Source: an uncultured Lachnospiraceae bacterium (lineage in GTDB: Bacteria; Bacillota; Clostridia; Lachnospirales; Lachnospiraceae). From it: 38,922 nucleotides of DNA. The stretch's first letter is position 1. The number at the start of each line of letters is the position of its first letter. Shown piece after piece: positions 22,306 to 30,848 of the stretch. The translations under genes and the position numbers were made by a program. The notes under the pieces are model-generated. The model saw only the letters and a list, made by a program, of their open reading frames with translations, made no database searches and was not told the origin of the DNA. Location of the stretch: assembly GCA_947588675.1 (NCBI GenBank), contig CANPYY010000021.1, forward strand, positions 1 through 38,922, read 5' to 3'.

Positions 22306-24135
22306 ATGATAAAGACAGATGAATTGGATATAAAGGCAGGTAAAGGATTTCCGTTAGGTGTATCGGATACAGGAAACGGAGTGCAGTTTTCTGTGGCATT
22401 TCCATATGTGAAAGACTGTAAACTGATTTTATATAATAAACTGAAAAAGACGGACGCTGTTTTTATTGAACTGGATAAGACTTATAAGGTGGGAGATATA
22501 TTCAGTTGTATAATTTGTGCAGACGATATACGGGAACGCCTTATGCGTGAATATGAATATATGTATGAGGTAAACGGTATGCTTTATGCAGACCCTTATG
22601 CGAAGCTGATAAAAGGAAGGGAGCGTTTTGGGAAAAAAAGTAAAGGCATACGCTGCGGATTTGATTTTTGTGAATATATCTGGGAAGATGAAAAACGTCC
22701 CGGCCTTTCCTATGATGAGATGATTATATACCGTATGCACATACGTGGGTTTACAAAGCATAGAAGTTCAGGCGTAATGAACAGAGGGACATTTGCCGGT
22801 GTGTCAGAGAAGGCGGATTATCTTCAGAAACTTGGCGTGAATGCAGTGCTTTTGTTGCCTGCTTATGATTTTAATGAAATCATGGATGATTCTGATGCGT
22901 ATGGAATACCCGAATATGTCCCCGATGAAGACAAGGGAGTCAGAGAAGAAAATGTAAAAGTCAATTATTGGGGATATACCGGAGATTGCGCGTATTTTGC
23001 CCCAAAGGCGTCTTATGCGTCGGAACCCGGAAATTGTATAAAAGAATTTAAAGATATGGTTAATACGCTTCACAAAGCCGGTATAGAAGTGCTTCTTGAC
23101 ATACATTTTGCGGCAGGAATGAGCCATGGCATGATTCTGGACTGCCTGAGATATTGGGTATATGAATATCATATAGACGGTTTTAAGATTAATTCTGATG
23201 TGGCCTGTGAAAAGCTTGTTAAAAGTGATGAAACGCTAAAATCGGTAAAATTCCTTGCCTGTTACTGGAAACGGGAAAATATTGACGGCAGACTTGCCGA
23301 CTACAATGACAGAGGCATGATTAATATAAGAAGATTTATACTTGGCGAGGAAGGACAGGCTGCGGAGTACGCCGCCAATTATGAGCCTTTGTGCGACGGC
23401 TGCGTGGGCATACAGTATGCGGCGGACATTAACGGTTTTACCCTTATGGATTCAGTGTCTTATGAGCGTAAGCATAATGATGCAAACGGCGAAAACGGAA
23501 CGGACGGAACAGATTATAATTACAGTTCAAATTATGGCGTGGAGGGTTCTGCGCGTAAAAAGGACATAAATGAGATGCGACATAAGCAGATACGTAATGC
23601 GCTTACGCTTTTGTTTGCGTCATTAAAGACTCCGATGCTGCTTGCAGGAGACGAGTTTGGAAATTCCCAGAAGGGAAATAACAACGCATATTGTCAGGAT
23701 AATGCCGTGTCATGGCTGGACTGGGAGCTTTTAAAGAAAAATGAAAAGCTTTTTGAATATGTTAAGAGACTGATACGTATCAGAAAGGAATATATTATCG
23801 GGAAAAAGAATAATAAAATAATTAATAATGATATGCCTGATATATCGTTTCATGGAGTGCTTCCATGGATTACCGATTTTGCGCCTTACAGCAGGGTGCT
23901 GGGTATTATGCTCAGTGGCTGCGGAATATATATTGCAATTAATATGAACAAATACGATGAAATGTTCCAGCTTCCAATATTGTCAAACGACGTTATGTGG
24001 GAAGATGTTATATATTCCTCTGGAAAACCTGAAACGGAGTGGGAGAGAGGAATACAAAAAAGCGTGGTACCTGCGGGTTCTGTGGTTATATACAGAAGTA
24101 TGAAAAAAGAAGGAGGACCGGCGCAGGTTAAATAA
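22306..24135 (+). CDS. Isoamylase/GlgX-like GH13 protein lacking the catalytic residues
   Basis: This 609-residue protein has an N-terminal CBM48-like domain and a GH13 isoamylase/debranching-type body: MHIRGFTKH, LADYNDRGMINIRRFI, VSYERKHNDANGENGTDG and MLLAGDEFGNSQKGNNNAYC are unmistakable. Every active-site motif is altered, however. Region I DVVYNH reads DIHFAA; region II GFRFD reads GFKIN (Asn296 for the nucleophile Asp); region III IAEPW reads LACYW (Cys319 for the acid/base Glu); region IV HDGFTL reads INGFTL (Asn376 for the third Asp). About 40 residues between regions I and II are also missing. The frame is intact over 600 codons, so it is a maintained pseudoenzyme. No signal peptide is seen. 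ATG 22306 follows AGGAG by 11 bases; an in-frame TTG at 22285 is less likely. Confidence 0.8.
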   Translation: MIKTDELDIKAGKGFPLGVSDTGNGVQFSVAFPYVKDCKLILYNKLKKTDAVFIELDKTYKVGDIFSCIICADDIRERLMREYEYMYEVNGMLYADPYAKLIKGRERFGKKSKGIRCGFDFCEYIWEDEKRPGLSYDEMIIYRMHIRGFTKHRSSGVMNRGTFAGVSEKADYLQKLGVNAVLLLPAYDFNEIMDDSDAYGIPEYVPDEDKGVREENVKVNYWGYTGDCAYFAPKASYASEPGNCIKEFKDMVNTLHKAGIEVLLDIHFAAGMSHGMILDCLRYWVYEYHIDGFKINSDVACEKLVKSDETLKSVKFLACYWKRENIDGRLADYNDRGMINIRRFILGEEGQAAEYAANYEPLCDGCVGIQYAADINGFTLMDSVSYERKHNDANGENGTDGTDYNYSSNYGVEGSARKKDINEMRHKQIRNALTLLFASLKTPMLLAGDEFGNSQKGNNNAYCQDNAVSWLDWELLKKNEKLFEYVKRLIRIRKEYIIGKKNNKIINNDMPDISFHGVLPWITDFAPYSRVLGIMLSGCGIYIAINMNKYDEMFQLPILSNDVMWEDVIYSSGKPETEWERGIQKSVVPAGSVVIYRSMKKEGGPAQVK

Positions 24136-24145
24136 ATATATTTTA

Positions 24146-25435
24146 TCAGAATCCCGGTATTTTCTGTTTTCGGGCTTCTTTGATACGGTATTCATCCATA
24201 AGTTTTACACATCCTGCAACGTCTGTATTTTTATTAAACATTTCCCTGAATATCATTGCAACGTCATCCGCGCTGTATCCTGCGATTCTGGATGCAGCAG
24301 TAGATACGCGTTCGTTTTCTGCAATGGATTTGCCGGCGTTTGTTACCATTTGAGATTGTATGTTAGTAGTCTGTCCTTTAAAACAATTTACGGTAGAAAT
24401 TCCATTAAATGCAACGTTATAATTTTTCGGTGAAGCGCAGAATGAAAGAAATTCCAGAACCGATTTAAGGTTTTGGCTGTTTTTATTAGCCATCATCATG
24501 TTTAAGTTGCCGCCTTCATATGTACCGCCTGCTGCGGTATCCATAAATACAGGCATCAGTGCAAAGTCGTCAAGGGAATATTTATTATCCCTGTTAAAGT
24601 CGGTATAAAACCATGTATCCCATATAAATGTCATGACTGCATCGCCCGAACCTATGGAAGGACTGATATCATCCCAGCCGCATTCCAGATAGTCTGAACC
24701 AAACCATCCGTTGTCTGCGGCATCTGCGACCCATTGTACCATTTTTTTGATTTCAGGAATATCTGAATAAGAAATTTCGTTTTGATTAAGCCTGTTCAGT
24801 AATTCGGGGTTGTCGGCAAATACCGGGTCAAGTCCGAACTGCATCATCCACGAGCAGCCGTCTGCCGGCCAGCAGATGGGAGTATAACCCGTATCGGCGA
24901 GTGTCTGGCATAAAACATTAAATTCATCCTGTGTAGTGGCGGGTTTAAGCCCAAGGCTGTCCAGTAAAGTTTTATTATAATAGCATCCTGATACGGAATT
25001 TTCCCAGAACGGAAGTCCCAGAAGGTTGCCGCCTTCGTCCAGACAGTAAGCGCGCGCGCTGTCGGTCAGGTCAGATACCCAGCTTTCATTATTAAGGTAA
25101 TAGAAATTATCAGTAATGTTAAATCGTTTCAAATCTGCATTGTTGAAGTGCATGAATATATCCGGAACTTCATTTTCTGCAAATTTTTCTGCGGCGGATG
25201 TTTCAAATTCTTCATCTTCATAAGAAATGATATCCAGTTTATTTCCGGTAGCATTTTTATACTGTTCAAATATATTTTTCATATAGCTTTTTTCCAAATC
25301 GCTTTTTTTACCCATGATTGTAAGAGTGACGCTTTTTCCGCCGTCAGATTTATTATCGTTTTTACTGCAGGATATAAGAAAAAACGATACGGCGAGCATT
25401 AATATTAAAATTATGGGAAAAGTTTTCTTCTTCAT
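24146..25435 (-). CDS. Extracellular solute-binding lipoprotein (sugar-type ABC family)
   Basis: This 429-residue protein starts with a lipoprotein signal: MKKK, hydrophobic core, then lipobox LISC with Cys23 as the lipid anchor. The mature part looks like a family 1 solute-binding protein (carbohydrate type), with VTLTIMGKKSD at the first strand, LLGLPFWENSVSGCYYNK, and W-rich segments such as WDTWFYTDFN that usually stack on sugars. ATG 25435 has GGAGG 8 bases upstream. It follows a hybrid histidine kinase by 30 bases in the same direction, and no permease or ATPase gene is near. It may feed a transporter elsewhere or present ligand to the kinase (inference). Confidence 0.85.
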   Translation of the reverse strand: MKKKTFPIILILMLAVSFFLISCSKNDNKSDGGKSVTLTIMGKKSDLEKSYMKNIFEQYKNATGNKLDIISYEDEEFETSAAEKFAENEVPDIFMHFNNADLKRFNITDNFYYLNNESWVSDLTDSARAYCLDEGGNLLGLPFWENSVSGCYYNKTLLDSLGLKPATTQDEFNVLCQTLADTGYTPICWPADGCSWMMQFGLDPVFADNPELLNRLNQNEISYSDIPEIKKMVQWVADAADNGWFGSDYLECGWDDISPSIGSGDAVMTFIWDTWFYTDFNRDNKYSLDDFALMPVFMDTAAGGTYEGGNLNMMMANKNSQNLKSVLEFLSFCASPKNYNVAFNGISTVNCFKGQTTNIQSQMVTNAGKSIAENERVSTAASRIAGYSADDVAMIFREMFNKNTDVAGCVKLMDEYRIKEARKQKIPGF

Positions 25436-25465
25436 TTTCAGCGCCTCCATGCTTTATATTGAAAA

Positions 25466-28012
25466 TTATTGCCGTCTTTTACTGATAAGTTTGCCGACCA
25501 TATCTTTTACGGCGTTCATGTCAATTGGTTTTGCAAGATGTCCGTCCATTCCGGAATCCATTGCATTGCGTACGTCTTCGGCAAATGTATTTGCCGTCAT
25601 TGCCACAATCGGGATTGTGGATGCTTCAGGATGTTTTAGAGAACGGATTTTTCTTGTGGCGTCATAACCGTTCATTAAAGGCATCTGGACGTCCATTAAT
25701 ATCATGTCGTAATAACCGGGTTCTGATTTGGAAAACATTTCGACGGCCTCTAAACCGTTTTCAGCTAATTCGCACCGCGCGCCTTCCATATCAAGCAATT
25801 CCGTCAGTATTTCTGCATTTAGCTCATTATCCTCTGCGACCAGAAACAGCAGTCCTGACATTACGCTTTCCGGTATATCGTTACTGTTTATGCTCTGTTT
25901 AGTATAGGCAGATGTATCGGAATCTTCCTTTTCGGGGAGTGTAAATGACAGTTCAACGGTAAAAGTGCTTCCTTTACCCGGCGAGCTTTCGAGTTTAATT
26001 ATGCCGCCCATCAGGTCTACGAGATTTTTGGTAATCGCCATTCCAAGACCTGTACCCTGTATTTTATTTGTTACGGAATTGGTTTCCCTGCTAAAAGGCG
26101 CAAAAATCTGTTTCTGAAATTCTTCGCTCATTCCCATTCCGTTATCGCGTACAACAAACCGGAGTTTTGTATATTGCGGCGCAGATTGTGGAATTTCACT
26201 TAAAATAAATTCTATTTTTCCGCCGGCCTGAGTATATTTTACAGCATTGGATAAAAGGTTGATAAGAATCTGGTTAAGACGCAGTTTGTCGCCGATTATA
26301 TGCTCCGGAGGCGTACCCTGTATCTGAACCGTAAAATTCTGGTTTTTGGCGTTTGCCTGAGGCGTTAGTATTATATTAAGTTCCTCGAGAAGTTCTTTAA
26401 GGCTGAAGCGGTCAACATTCAGGGAGGTTTTTCCGCTTTCTATTTTACTCATATCCAGCACGTCGTTTATAAGACTGAGAAGATGGTGGCTGGATGCCAT
26501 GATTTTACGCGTATATTCTTTTACCTTGTCAACGTTATCGGCGTCTTTTTCCAGAAGTACCGAGAAGCCTACAATGGCGTTCATAGGCGTTCTGATATCG
26601 TGCGACATATTGGAAAGAAAATTGCTTTTTGCTTCGTTTGCGCTTTTTGCAGCCGTAAGCGCTTCCTGCAGTTTTTGGTTCATTTGCTGTTCGCGCGTAC
26701 GGTCGGACAGTACGATAATATGTTTTTTTGCGCCCATAATGCTCATGTGGTATATCGTTATTCTGTACCAGCGGCGTTCTCCGGTAGTCTGGTGCATATA
26801 TTCGCATTCCCATTGTTTGTTACCGTTAAGCGGGATGGCTTCAAGCACAGCTTTTGGAAAGACAACATCATAATTTACGGCGCATTTTTCCATAATCCTT
26901 ATATTTTCCTGCACATCTTTTATATTGATTCCGAGAAGCCGTTCTATGTTAGGGCTTATATAATCTGCGTTCTGGGTGCTTATATCCAGCATGAGAAATA
27001 TATCGTCTACGCTGTTTGATAATACGTCAAACATGGCCTCCCTGTACTGAAGTTCAATTTTATTTTTACGCGACTGCCTGTAGTTATGCAGAATAATCAG
27101 GGTAATTACAGTTATGCTTATTAGCAGGAATATAACAATAAGAACGTTAATGGTAGTTTTCTGTACCGAAAGAAAACCTGCGCTGACAACGTTTTGCGGT
27201 ACTGCGCTAAGCAGGAAATAATCCTGATAACCTATAGGCTGGTATAAGATACAGTTGCTTATATCGCCTATTTTACACTGGAAAAGACCCGGCGAACCGT
27301 TTATCAGGTCGTTTTGTATATTTTGAAGTTCCTTTTCGCTTAAATCGGAAGCAGCCTGCAGATATACAAGATAATTATCAAATACATTTCCACCCGCCTG
27401 CGTCGATAGAAGTACGCGTCCATCATTATGTATAACAAAACATTTTGCTTTTCCCGAAAAGGCGTCTACGTTAAGGGAGTTGGCCAGAGCTGCATTGGTG
27501 TAGCTTATCGCAATGTAATCGTAACCAAAACCTTTATATTCCCCGTGCTTTGCCGGAACTGCAAAAACGGTTGCTTCCTGACCTGAAGATAAGACTTCGC
27601 CCTCCATTATTGATTCCTTTTTCTCGATAAGTTTTGCGCGGGAGCCGGCTAAAAGCATACTGCCGTTTGTCCCGTCGGGAGTAATATATTCTGTGTTTTC
27701 AGAGAGAAAATAAAAGTCTGAAAAGCCCCAATATGCCTGTTCATTTTTTATAAAATCCAATATTGCGGTGTTGTCTGAAAATTCCGGTATGGTAAAATAA
27801 TTGCTCCAACTGTCTAAAAGTTTCCAGTTCCGTTCAACAAAAGTGCCGAACGACCGATTTACCTGACCATAGATTTCTTCAAGATGGCTTGTGCTGTCCT
27901 CATATATGTTCTGTGAAATAAAATGAAAATAAACTGTTCCTATTAAAACGGCAGTAATGCCGACTATGAACATTAAAAATGACTGCAGTAATTTTCCAAA
28001 CCATTTTTTCAT
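25466..28012 (-). CDS. Hybrid sensor histidine kinase with receiver domain
   Basis: This 848-residue protein has TM1 (about 10-32), an outside Cache-like sensor domain of about 250 residues, TM2 (about 287-309), a PAS-like domain (about 325-440), HisKA with NMSHDIRTPMNAIVG (phosphorylated His471), an HATPase domain (DNGMGMS, GTGLGMAITKNLV) and a C-terminal receiver with AEDNE and ILMDVQMP (phospho-Asp about 774). There is no output domain, so the phosphate must pass to another protein. ATG 28012 follows AAGGAG at 12 bases and starts just before TM1; the frame is open further upstream but runs over the promoter. It is co-transcribed with the solute-binding lipoprotein, suggesting sensing of a bound sugar. 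Confidence 0.88.
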   Translation of the reverse strand: MKKWFGKLLQSFLMFIVGITAVLIGTVYFHFISQNIYEDSTSHLEEIYGQVNRSFGTFVERNWKLLDSWSNYFTIPEFSDNTAILDFIKNEQAYWGFSDFYFLSENTEYITPDGTNGSMLLAGSRAKLIEKKESIMEGEVLSSGQEATVFAVPAKHGEYKGFGYDYIAISYTNAALANSLNVDAFSGKAKCFVIHNDGRVLLSTQAGGNVFDNYLVYLQAASDLSEKELQNIQNDLINGSPGLFQCKIGDISNCILYQPIGYQDYFLLSAVPQNVVSAGFLSVQKTTINVLIVIFLLISITVITLIILHNYRQSRKNKIELQYREAMFDVLSNSVDDIFLMLDISTQNADYISPNIERLLGINIKDVQENIRIMEKCAVNYDVVFPKAVLEAIPLNGNKQWECEYMHQTTGERRWYRITIYHMSIMGAKKHIIVLSDRTREQQMNQKLQEALTAAKSANEAKSNFLSNMSHDIRTPMNAIVGFSVLLEKDADNVDKVKEYTRKIMASSHHLLSLINDVLDMSKIESGKTSLNVDRFSLKELLEELNIILTPQANAKNQNFTVQIQGTPPEHIIGDKLRLNQILINLLSNAVKYTQAGGKIEFILSEIPQSAPQYTKLRFVVRDNGMGMSEEFQKQIFAPFSRETNSVTNKIQGTGLGMAITKNLVDLMGGIIKLESSPGKGSTFTVELSFTLPEKEDSDTSAYTKQSINSNDIPESVMSGLLFLVAEDNELNAEILTELLDMEGARCELAENGLEAVEMFSKSEPGYYDMILMDVQMPLMNGYDATRKIRSLKHPEASTIPIVAMTANTFAEDVRNAMDSGMDGHLAKPIDMNAVKDMVGKLISKRRQ

Positions 28013-28070
28013 GTATATGACGTGCTCCTTAATATTGGTTAAGATTTTCTTTTGACAATCTACAGGGTTT

Positions 28071-28099
28071 ATTCTATCATATAAGAATAAATAAATCAA
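28071..28099 (-). promoter_or_regulatory. Promoter of the kinase/lipoprotein pair
   Basis: On the minus strand, TTGATT (28099-28094), a 17-base spacer and TAGAAT (28076-28071). Confidence 0.6.
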
Positions 28100-28167
28100 T
28101 TCTGATGCAGGGAGAGATTCGCAGTACGGCAGGTTCCGGAGATTTTATTTATATGGGATATATAAAA

Positions 28168-28196
28168 TTGCTATTTGTCATAAAATGTTATATAAT
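28168..28196 (+). promoter_or_regulatory. Promoter of the LCP-DUF362 pair
   Basis: TTGCTA (28168-28173), exactly 17 bases, and TATAAT (28191-28196), 57 bases before the ATG. Confidence 0.75.
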
Positions 28197-28253
28197 AACC
28201 GGATAATATATTATGCAATGGATTCACAGGATAATATTAAAGGGAGAATACTT

Positions 28254-29780
28254 ATGAAGCATTTGTTGAGTAAAAAAATAGGGATTATATTTATTGCTGT
28301 CCAGTTTTTGATAACAGTGGCGTTTATCGGACTTGCATTGTATGTTGATATACTGCCGTTCAAATATCTTATTATGGCAGCACTGATATTGATTTTTATA
28401 ATGTTGTATACGTTTTTCAGCCAGATGTCTAAAAGACTGTATATTGTCGGACGCGTGCTTTCGGGAATTTTCTGTATTGTAATGATTATGGGTACGGTAT
28501 ATCTCTGGAGAGGATACTCGACAATTAACAGAATGGCCGCCGCTAATATTAAAGTAGATGAGCTTTCCGTAATAGTTCTTGCTGAGGATGAGGCGCAGAC
28601 TATTGACGATGCCGGTGATTACGGCTTTGGAATTATTTCTGAACTGGGACGGGAATATACCGACTCCATGGTTAGTTCCATACAGACAGATCTTGGCAGG
28701 ACAATAAGTACCGTTGAATATGACGATATGTTTTCTCTTGTGGAGGCGCTTTATAATAAATCAGTTGGAGCAGTTATATTTAACGAAGCTTACAGGGAAA
28801 TGGTAAAGGAGCAGTACGAGGAATTTGATACGCAGACAAAAGTGCTGGGACAGCATCAGATAGAAACTGTTGTAAATGTTGAGGAAGAAGAAGACATAGA
28901 TTTTGAAAACCTTAAAAAGCCCTTTATTATGTATCTTAGCGGAATAGATGTATATGGTTCGTTATCAAAGACAAGCCGCAGCGATGTTAATATAATTGCG
29001 GTAATTAACCCTGAAACGTCTCAGATACTTCTAGTAAATACTCCGAGGGATTATTTTATACCTCTGTCTATTTCAAACGGCGTAAGAGATAAGCTGACAC
29101 ATGCGGGATTGTATGGTGTGGATGTATCAATAGAAACCCTTGAAATGCTGTACGATATAGATATAGATTATTATATGAGGGTTAATTTTTCAGGACTTAA
29201 AAATATAGTAGATGCGCTTGGCGGAGTAAAAGTGTATTCGGATTATACGTTTACGTCCGACTGGGGACCGAGCTTTAAAAAAGGATATAACAAGGTTAAT
29301 GGTAAGGAGGCTCTCGCATTCTGCCGTGAAAGACATCATGTACCCGGCGGAGATAATCAGAGGGGAAGAAACCACCAGCATATGATAGCCGCCATTATGG
29401 ATAAGGCGACTTCGCCTAAGATTATTACCAAATTTTCGAAACTGATGAAAAGCCTTGAAGATTCTTTTGAAACGAATATGAAAACAAATAAGATTACCAA
29501 ATATGTCAAATATCAGATGGCGGAAACTCCTGCCTGGAATATAGACTCAATCAGCGTGACCGGACGGGGAGGATATGAGTGGTGCTATTCAATCAGAAAC
29601 AAACCGGGAAGACAAATACCGTGGATTATGTATGAGGATGAAAGCAGCGTTGAAAAAGCAAAGGATGCCATAAAGACTATTTTTGACGGAGGTAAACTTA
29701 ATTCATCTAAGGATAAAAAGAATAAAACAGACGTAACGGATAAACCTGATAAAACGGATGAAAATGATAATAATAACTAA
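28254..29780 (+). CDS. LytR-CpsA-Psr (LCP) family glycopolymer transferase
   Basis: This 508-residue membrane protein has three N-terminal hydrophobic segments (about 9-80), an accessory domain (about 95-215), and the LCP catalytic domain (about 225-450) on the outside. Family marks include YLSGIDVYG, SRSDVNIIAVINP, LVNTPRDYF with the lipid-phosphate Arg, GVRDKLTHAGLYG, and FCRERHHVPGGDNQRGRNHQ. A Lys/Asp-rich tail follows. LCP enzymes transfer glycopolymers from lipid carriers to peptidoglycan. ATG 28254 has AAAGGGAGA 6 bases upstream and starts just before TM1; a longer frame has no RBS. The DUF362 gene follows 20 bases later. Confidence 0.88.
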   Translation: MKHLLSKKIGIIFIAVQFLITVAFIGLALYVDILPFKYLIMAALILIFIMLYTFFSQMSKRLYIVGRVLSGIFCIVMIMGTVYLWRGYSTINRMAAANIKVDELSVIVLAEDEAQTIDDAGDYGFGIISELGREYTDSMVSSIQTDLGRTISTVEYDDMFSLVEALYNKSVGAVIFNEAYREMVKEQYEEFDTQTKVLGQHQIETVVNVEEEEDIDFENLKKPFIMYLSGIDVYGSLSKTSRSDVNIIAVINPETSQILLVNTPRDYFIPLSISNGVRDKLTHAGLYGVDVSIETLEMLYDIDIDYYMRVNFSGLKNIVDALGGVKVYSDYTFTSDWGPSFKKGYNKVNGKEALAFCRERHHVPGGDNQRGRNHQHMIAAIMDKATSPKIITKFSKLMKSLEDSFETNMKTNKITKYVKYQMAETPAWNIDSISVTGRGGYEWCYSIRNKPGRQIPWIMYEDESSVEKAKDAIKTIFDGGKLNSSKDKKNKTDVTDKPDKTDENDNNN

Positions 29781-29800
29781 TAAGAACAGAGGTGCATTTT

Positions 29801-30685
29801 ATGGAAAAATCAAAGGTTTATTTTACAAAAAGTATTACGCCGGAAAAAGTAATAGATATGTTTAAGATACTTAACACAGAACTGCCGGGTAAAGTTGCCG
29901 TAAAAGTCCATTCGGGTGAAGCGGGAAACCAGAATTACCTGCGGCCTGAGTTTATGAAGCCTGTAGTGGAATATGTAAAGGGTACTATTGTTGAATGTAA
30001 TACAGCATATGCCGGGGAACGCAATTCGACTAAAAAGCATAAGAAACTTATGGCTGACCATGGCTGGAGCAAATATTTTGACGTGGATATCATGGATGCC
30101 GAAGGCCCTGATATTGTACTTGATATTTCGAATGGCAAAGTCCTGAAAAAGAATGTAGTCGGCAGAAATATTGAAAATTATGATTCAATGCTTGTGTTGT
30201 CGCATTTTAAGGGCCACCCCGTCGGCGGATATGGCGGAGCAATAAAACAGCTTTCCATCGGCTGCGCTTCTACAGAGGGTAAATGCCTGATTCATTCAGG
30301 AGGAACCGTTACTGACCAGAATATTGTCTGGGATAATATGGCTGAGCAGGAAGTGTTCTGTGAAGCTATGGCTGACGCTGCGGAAAGTGTGGCAGAATAT
30401 TTTAAAGGCAGGATAGCTTATGTGAATATGATGTGTAACCTGTCGGTAGACTGTGACTGTTGTGAAGTTGCTGAAGATCCGTGTATGTCTGATATAGGCA
30501 TTCTTTCTTCACTGGATCCGGTCGCGCTCGACCAGGCGTGTATGGATTTGATTTATAAGTCGGAGGATAAAGGAAGGGAGCATTTTCTGGAAAGGGTTAT
30601 TTCAAGGCATGGAACGCATACGATTGATGCTGCTGCGGAACTTGGTTTTGGAACGAAGGAATATGAGCTTATTATGTGTGATTAA
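29801..30685 (+). CDS. DUF362-domain protein
   Basis: This 294-residue protein matches the DUF362 type: KVAVKVHSGEAGNQNYLRPE near the N-terminus, VEYVKGTIVECNTAYAGERN, HFKGHPVGGYGGAIKQLSIG with an invariant-looking Gly/His stretch, and a C-terminal cysteine cluster (CNLSVDCDCCEVAEDPC) that could hold iron or an Fe-S cluster. DUF362 proteins are often fused or linked to ferredoxin domains, and the biochemical role is undefined. No signal peptide is seen. ATG 29801 follows GAGGTG by 6 bases; an in-frame GTG at 29792 lies within that RBS. Confidence 0.85.
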   Translation: MEKSKVYFTKSITPEKVIDMFKILNTELPGKVAVKVHSGEAGNQNYLRPEFMKPVVEYVKGTIVECNTAYAGERNSTKKHKKLMADHGWSKYFDVDIMDAEGPDIVLDISNGKVLKKNVVGRNIENYDSMLVLSHFKGHPVGGYGGAIKQLSIGCASTEGKCLIHSGGTVTDQNIVWDNMAEQEVFCEAMADAAESVAEYFKGRIAYVNMMCNLSVDCDCCEVAEDPCMSDIGILSSLDPVALDQACMDLIYKSEDKGREHFLERVISRHGTHTIDAAAELGFGTKEYELIMCD

Positions 30686-30716
30686 GTATAAGAAGAAAAT
30701 AGTTGGATAAAATTTA

Positions 30717-30743
30717 TTAGCACTCACTCAAAGTGAGTGCTAA
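30717..30743 (+). promoter_or_regulatory. CIRCE operator (HrcA site), also a terminator-like hairpin
   Basis: The sequence matches TTAGCACTC-N9-GAGTGCTAA at all 18 fixed positions. The spacer is itself symmetric, extending the dyad to 12 perfect base pairs around a CAA loop, and ATTTTTC follows, so the RNA could also end the LCP-DUF362 transcript. It lies 7 bases upstream of the htpG -35. Confidence 0.95.
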
Positions 30744-30750
30744 ATTTTTC

Positions 30751-30779
30751 TTGACATTGTACTTTTGTGGGTTTATTAT
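30751..30779 (+). promoter_or_regulatory. htpG promoter
   Basis: TTGACA (30751-30756), 17 bases, TATTAT (30774-30779): a near-perfect sigma-A promoter next to the CIRCE. The leader of about 63 bases contains a small stem (30795-30800 with 30810-30815). Confidence 0.9.
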
Positions 30780-30848
30780 ATCAGATATGGAACAGTTCGC
30801 ATGAGTATTGCGGACTAAAATATTAAAAACCAGATAGGAGAGATTATT

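Noticed and set aside
26483-27019. 178-residue reading frame on the plus strand inside the hybrid kinase gene
   Set aside because: It is antisense to the conserved PAS/HisKA coding region, has no RBS, and has low-complexity aromatic/Cys-rich content typical of a shadow frame.
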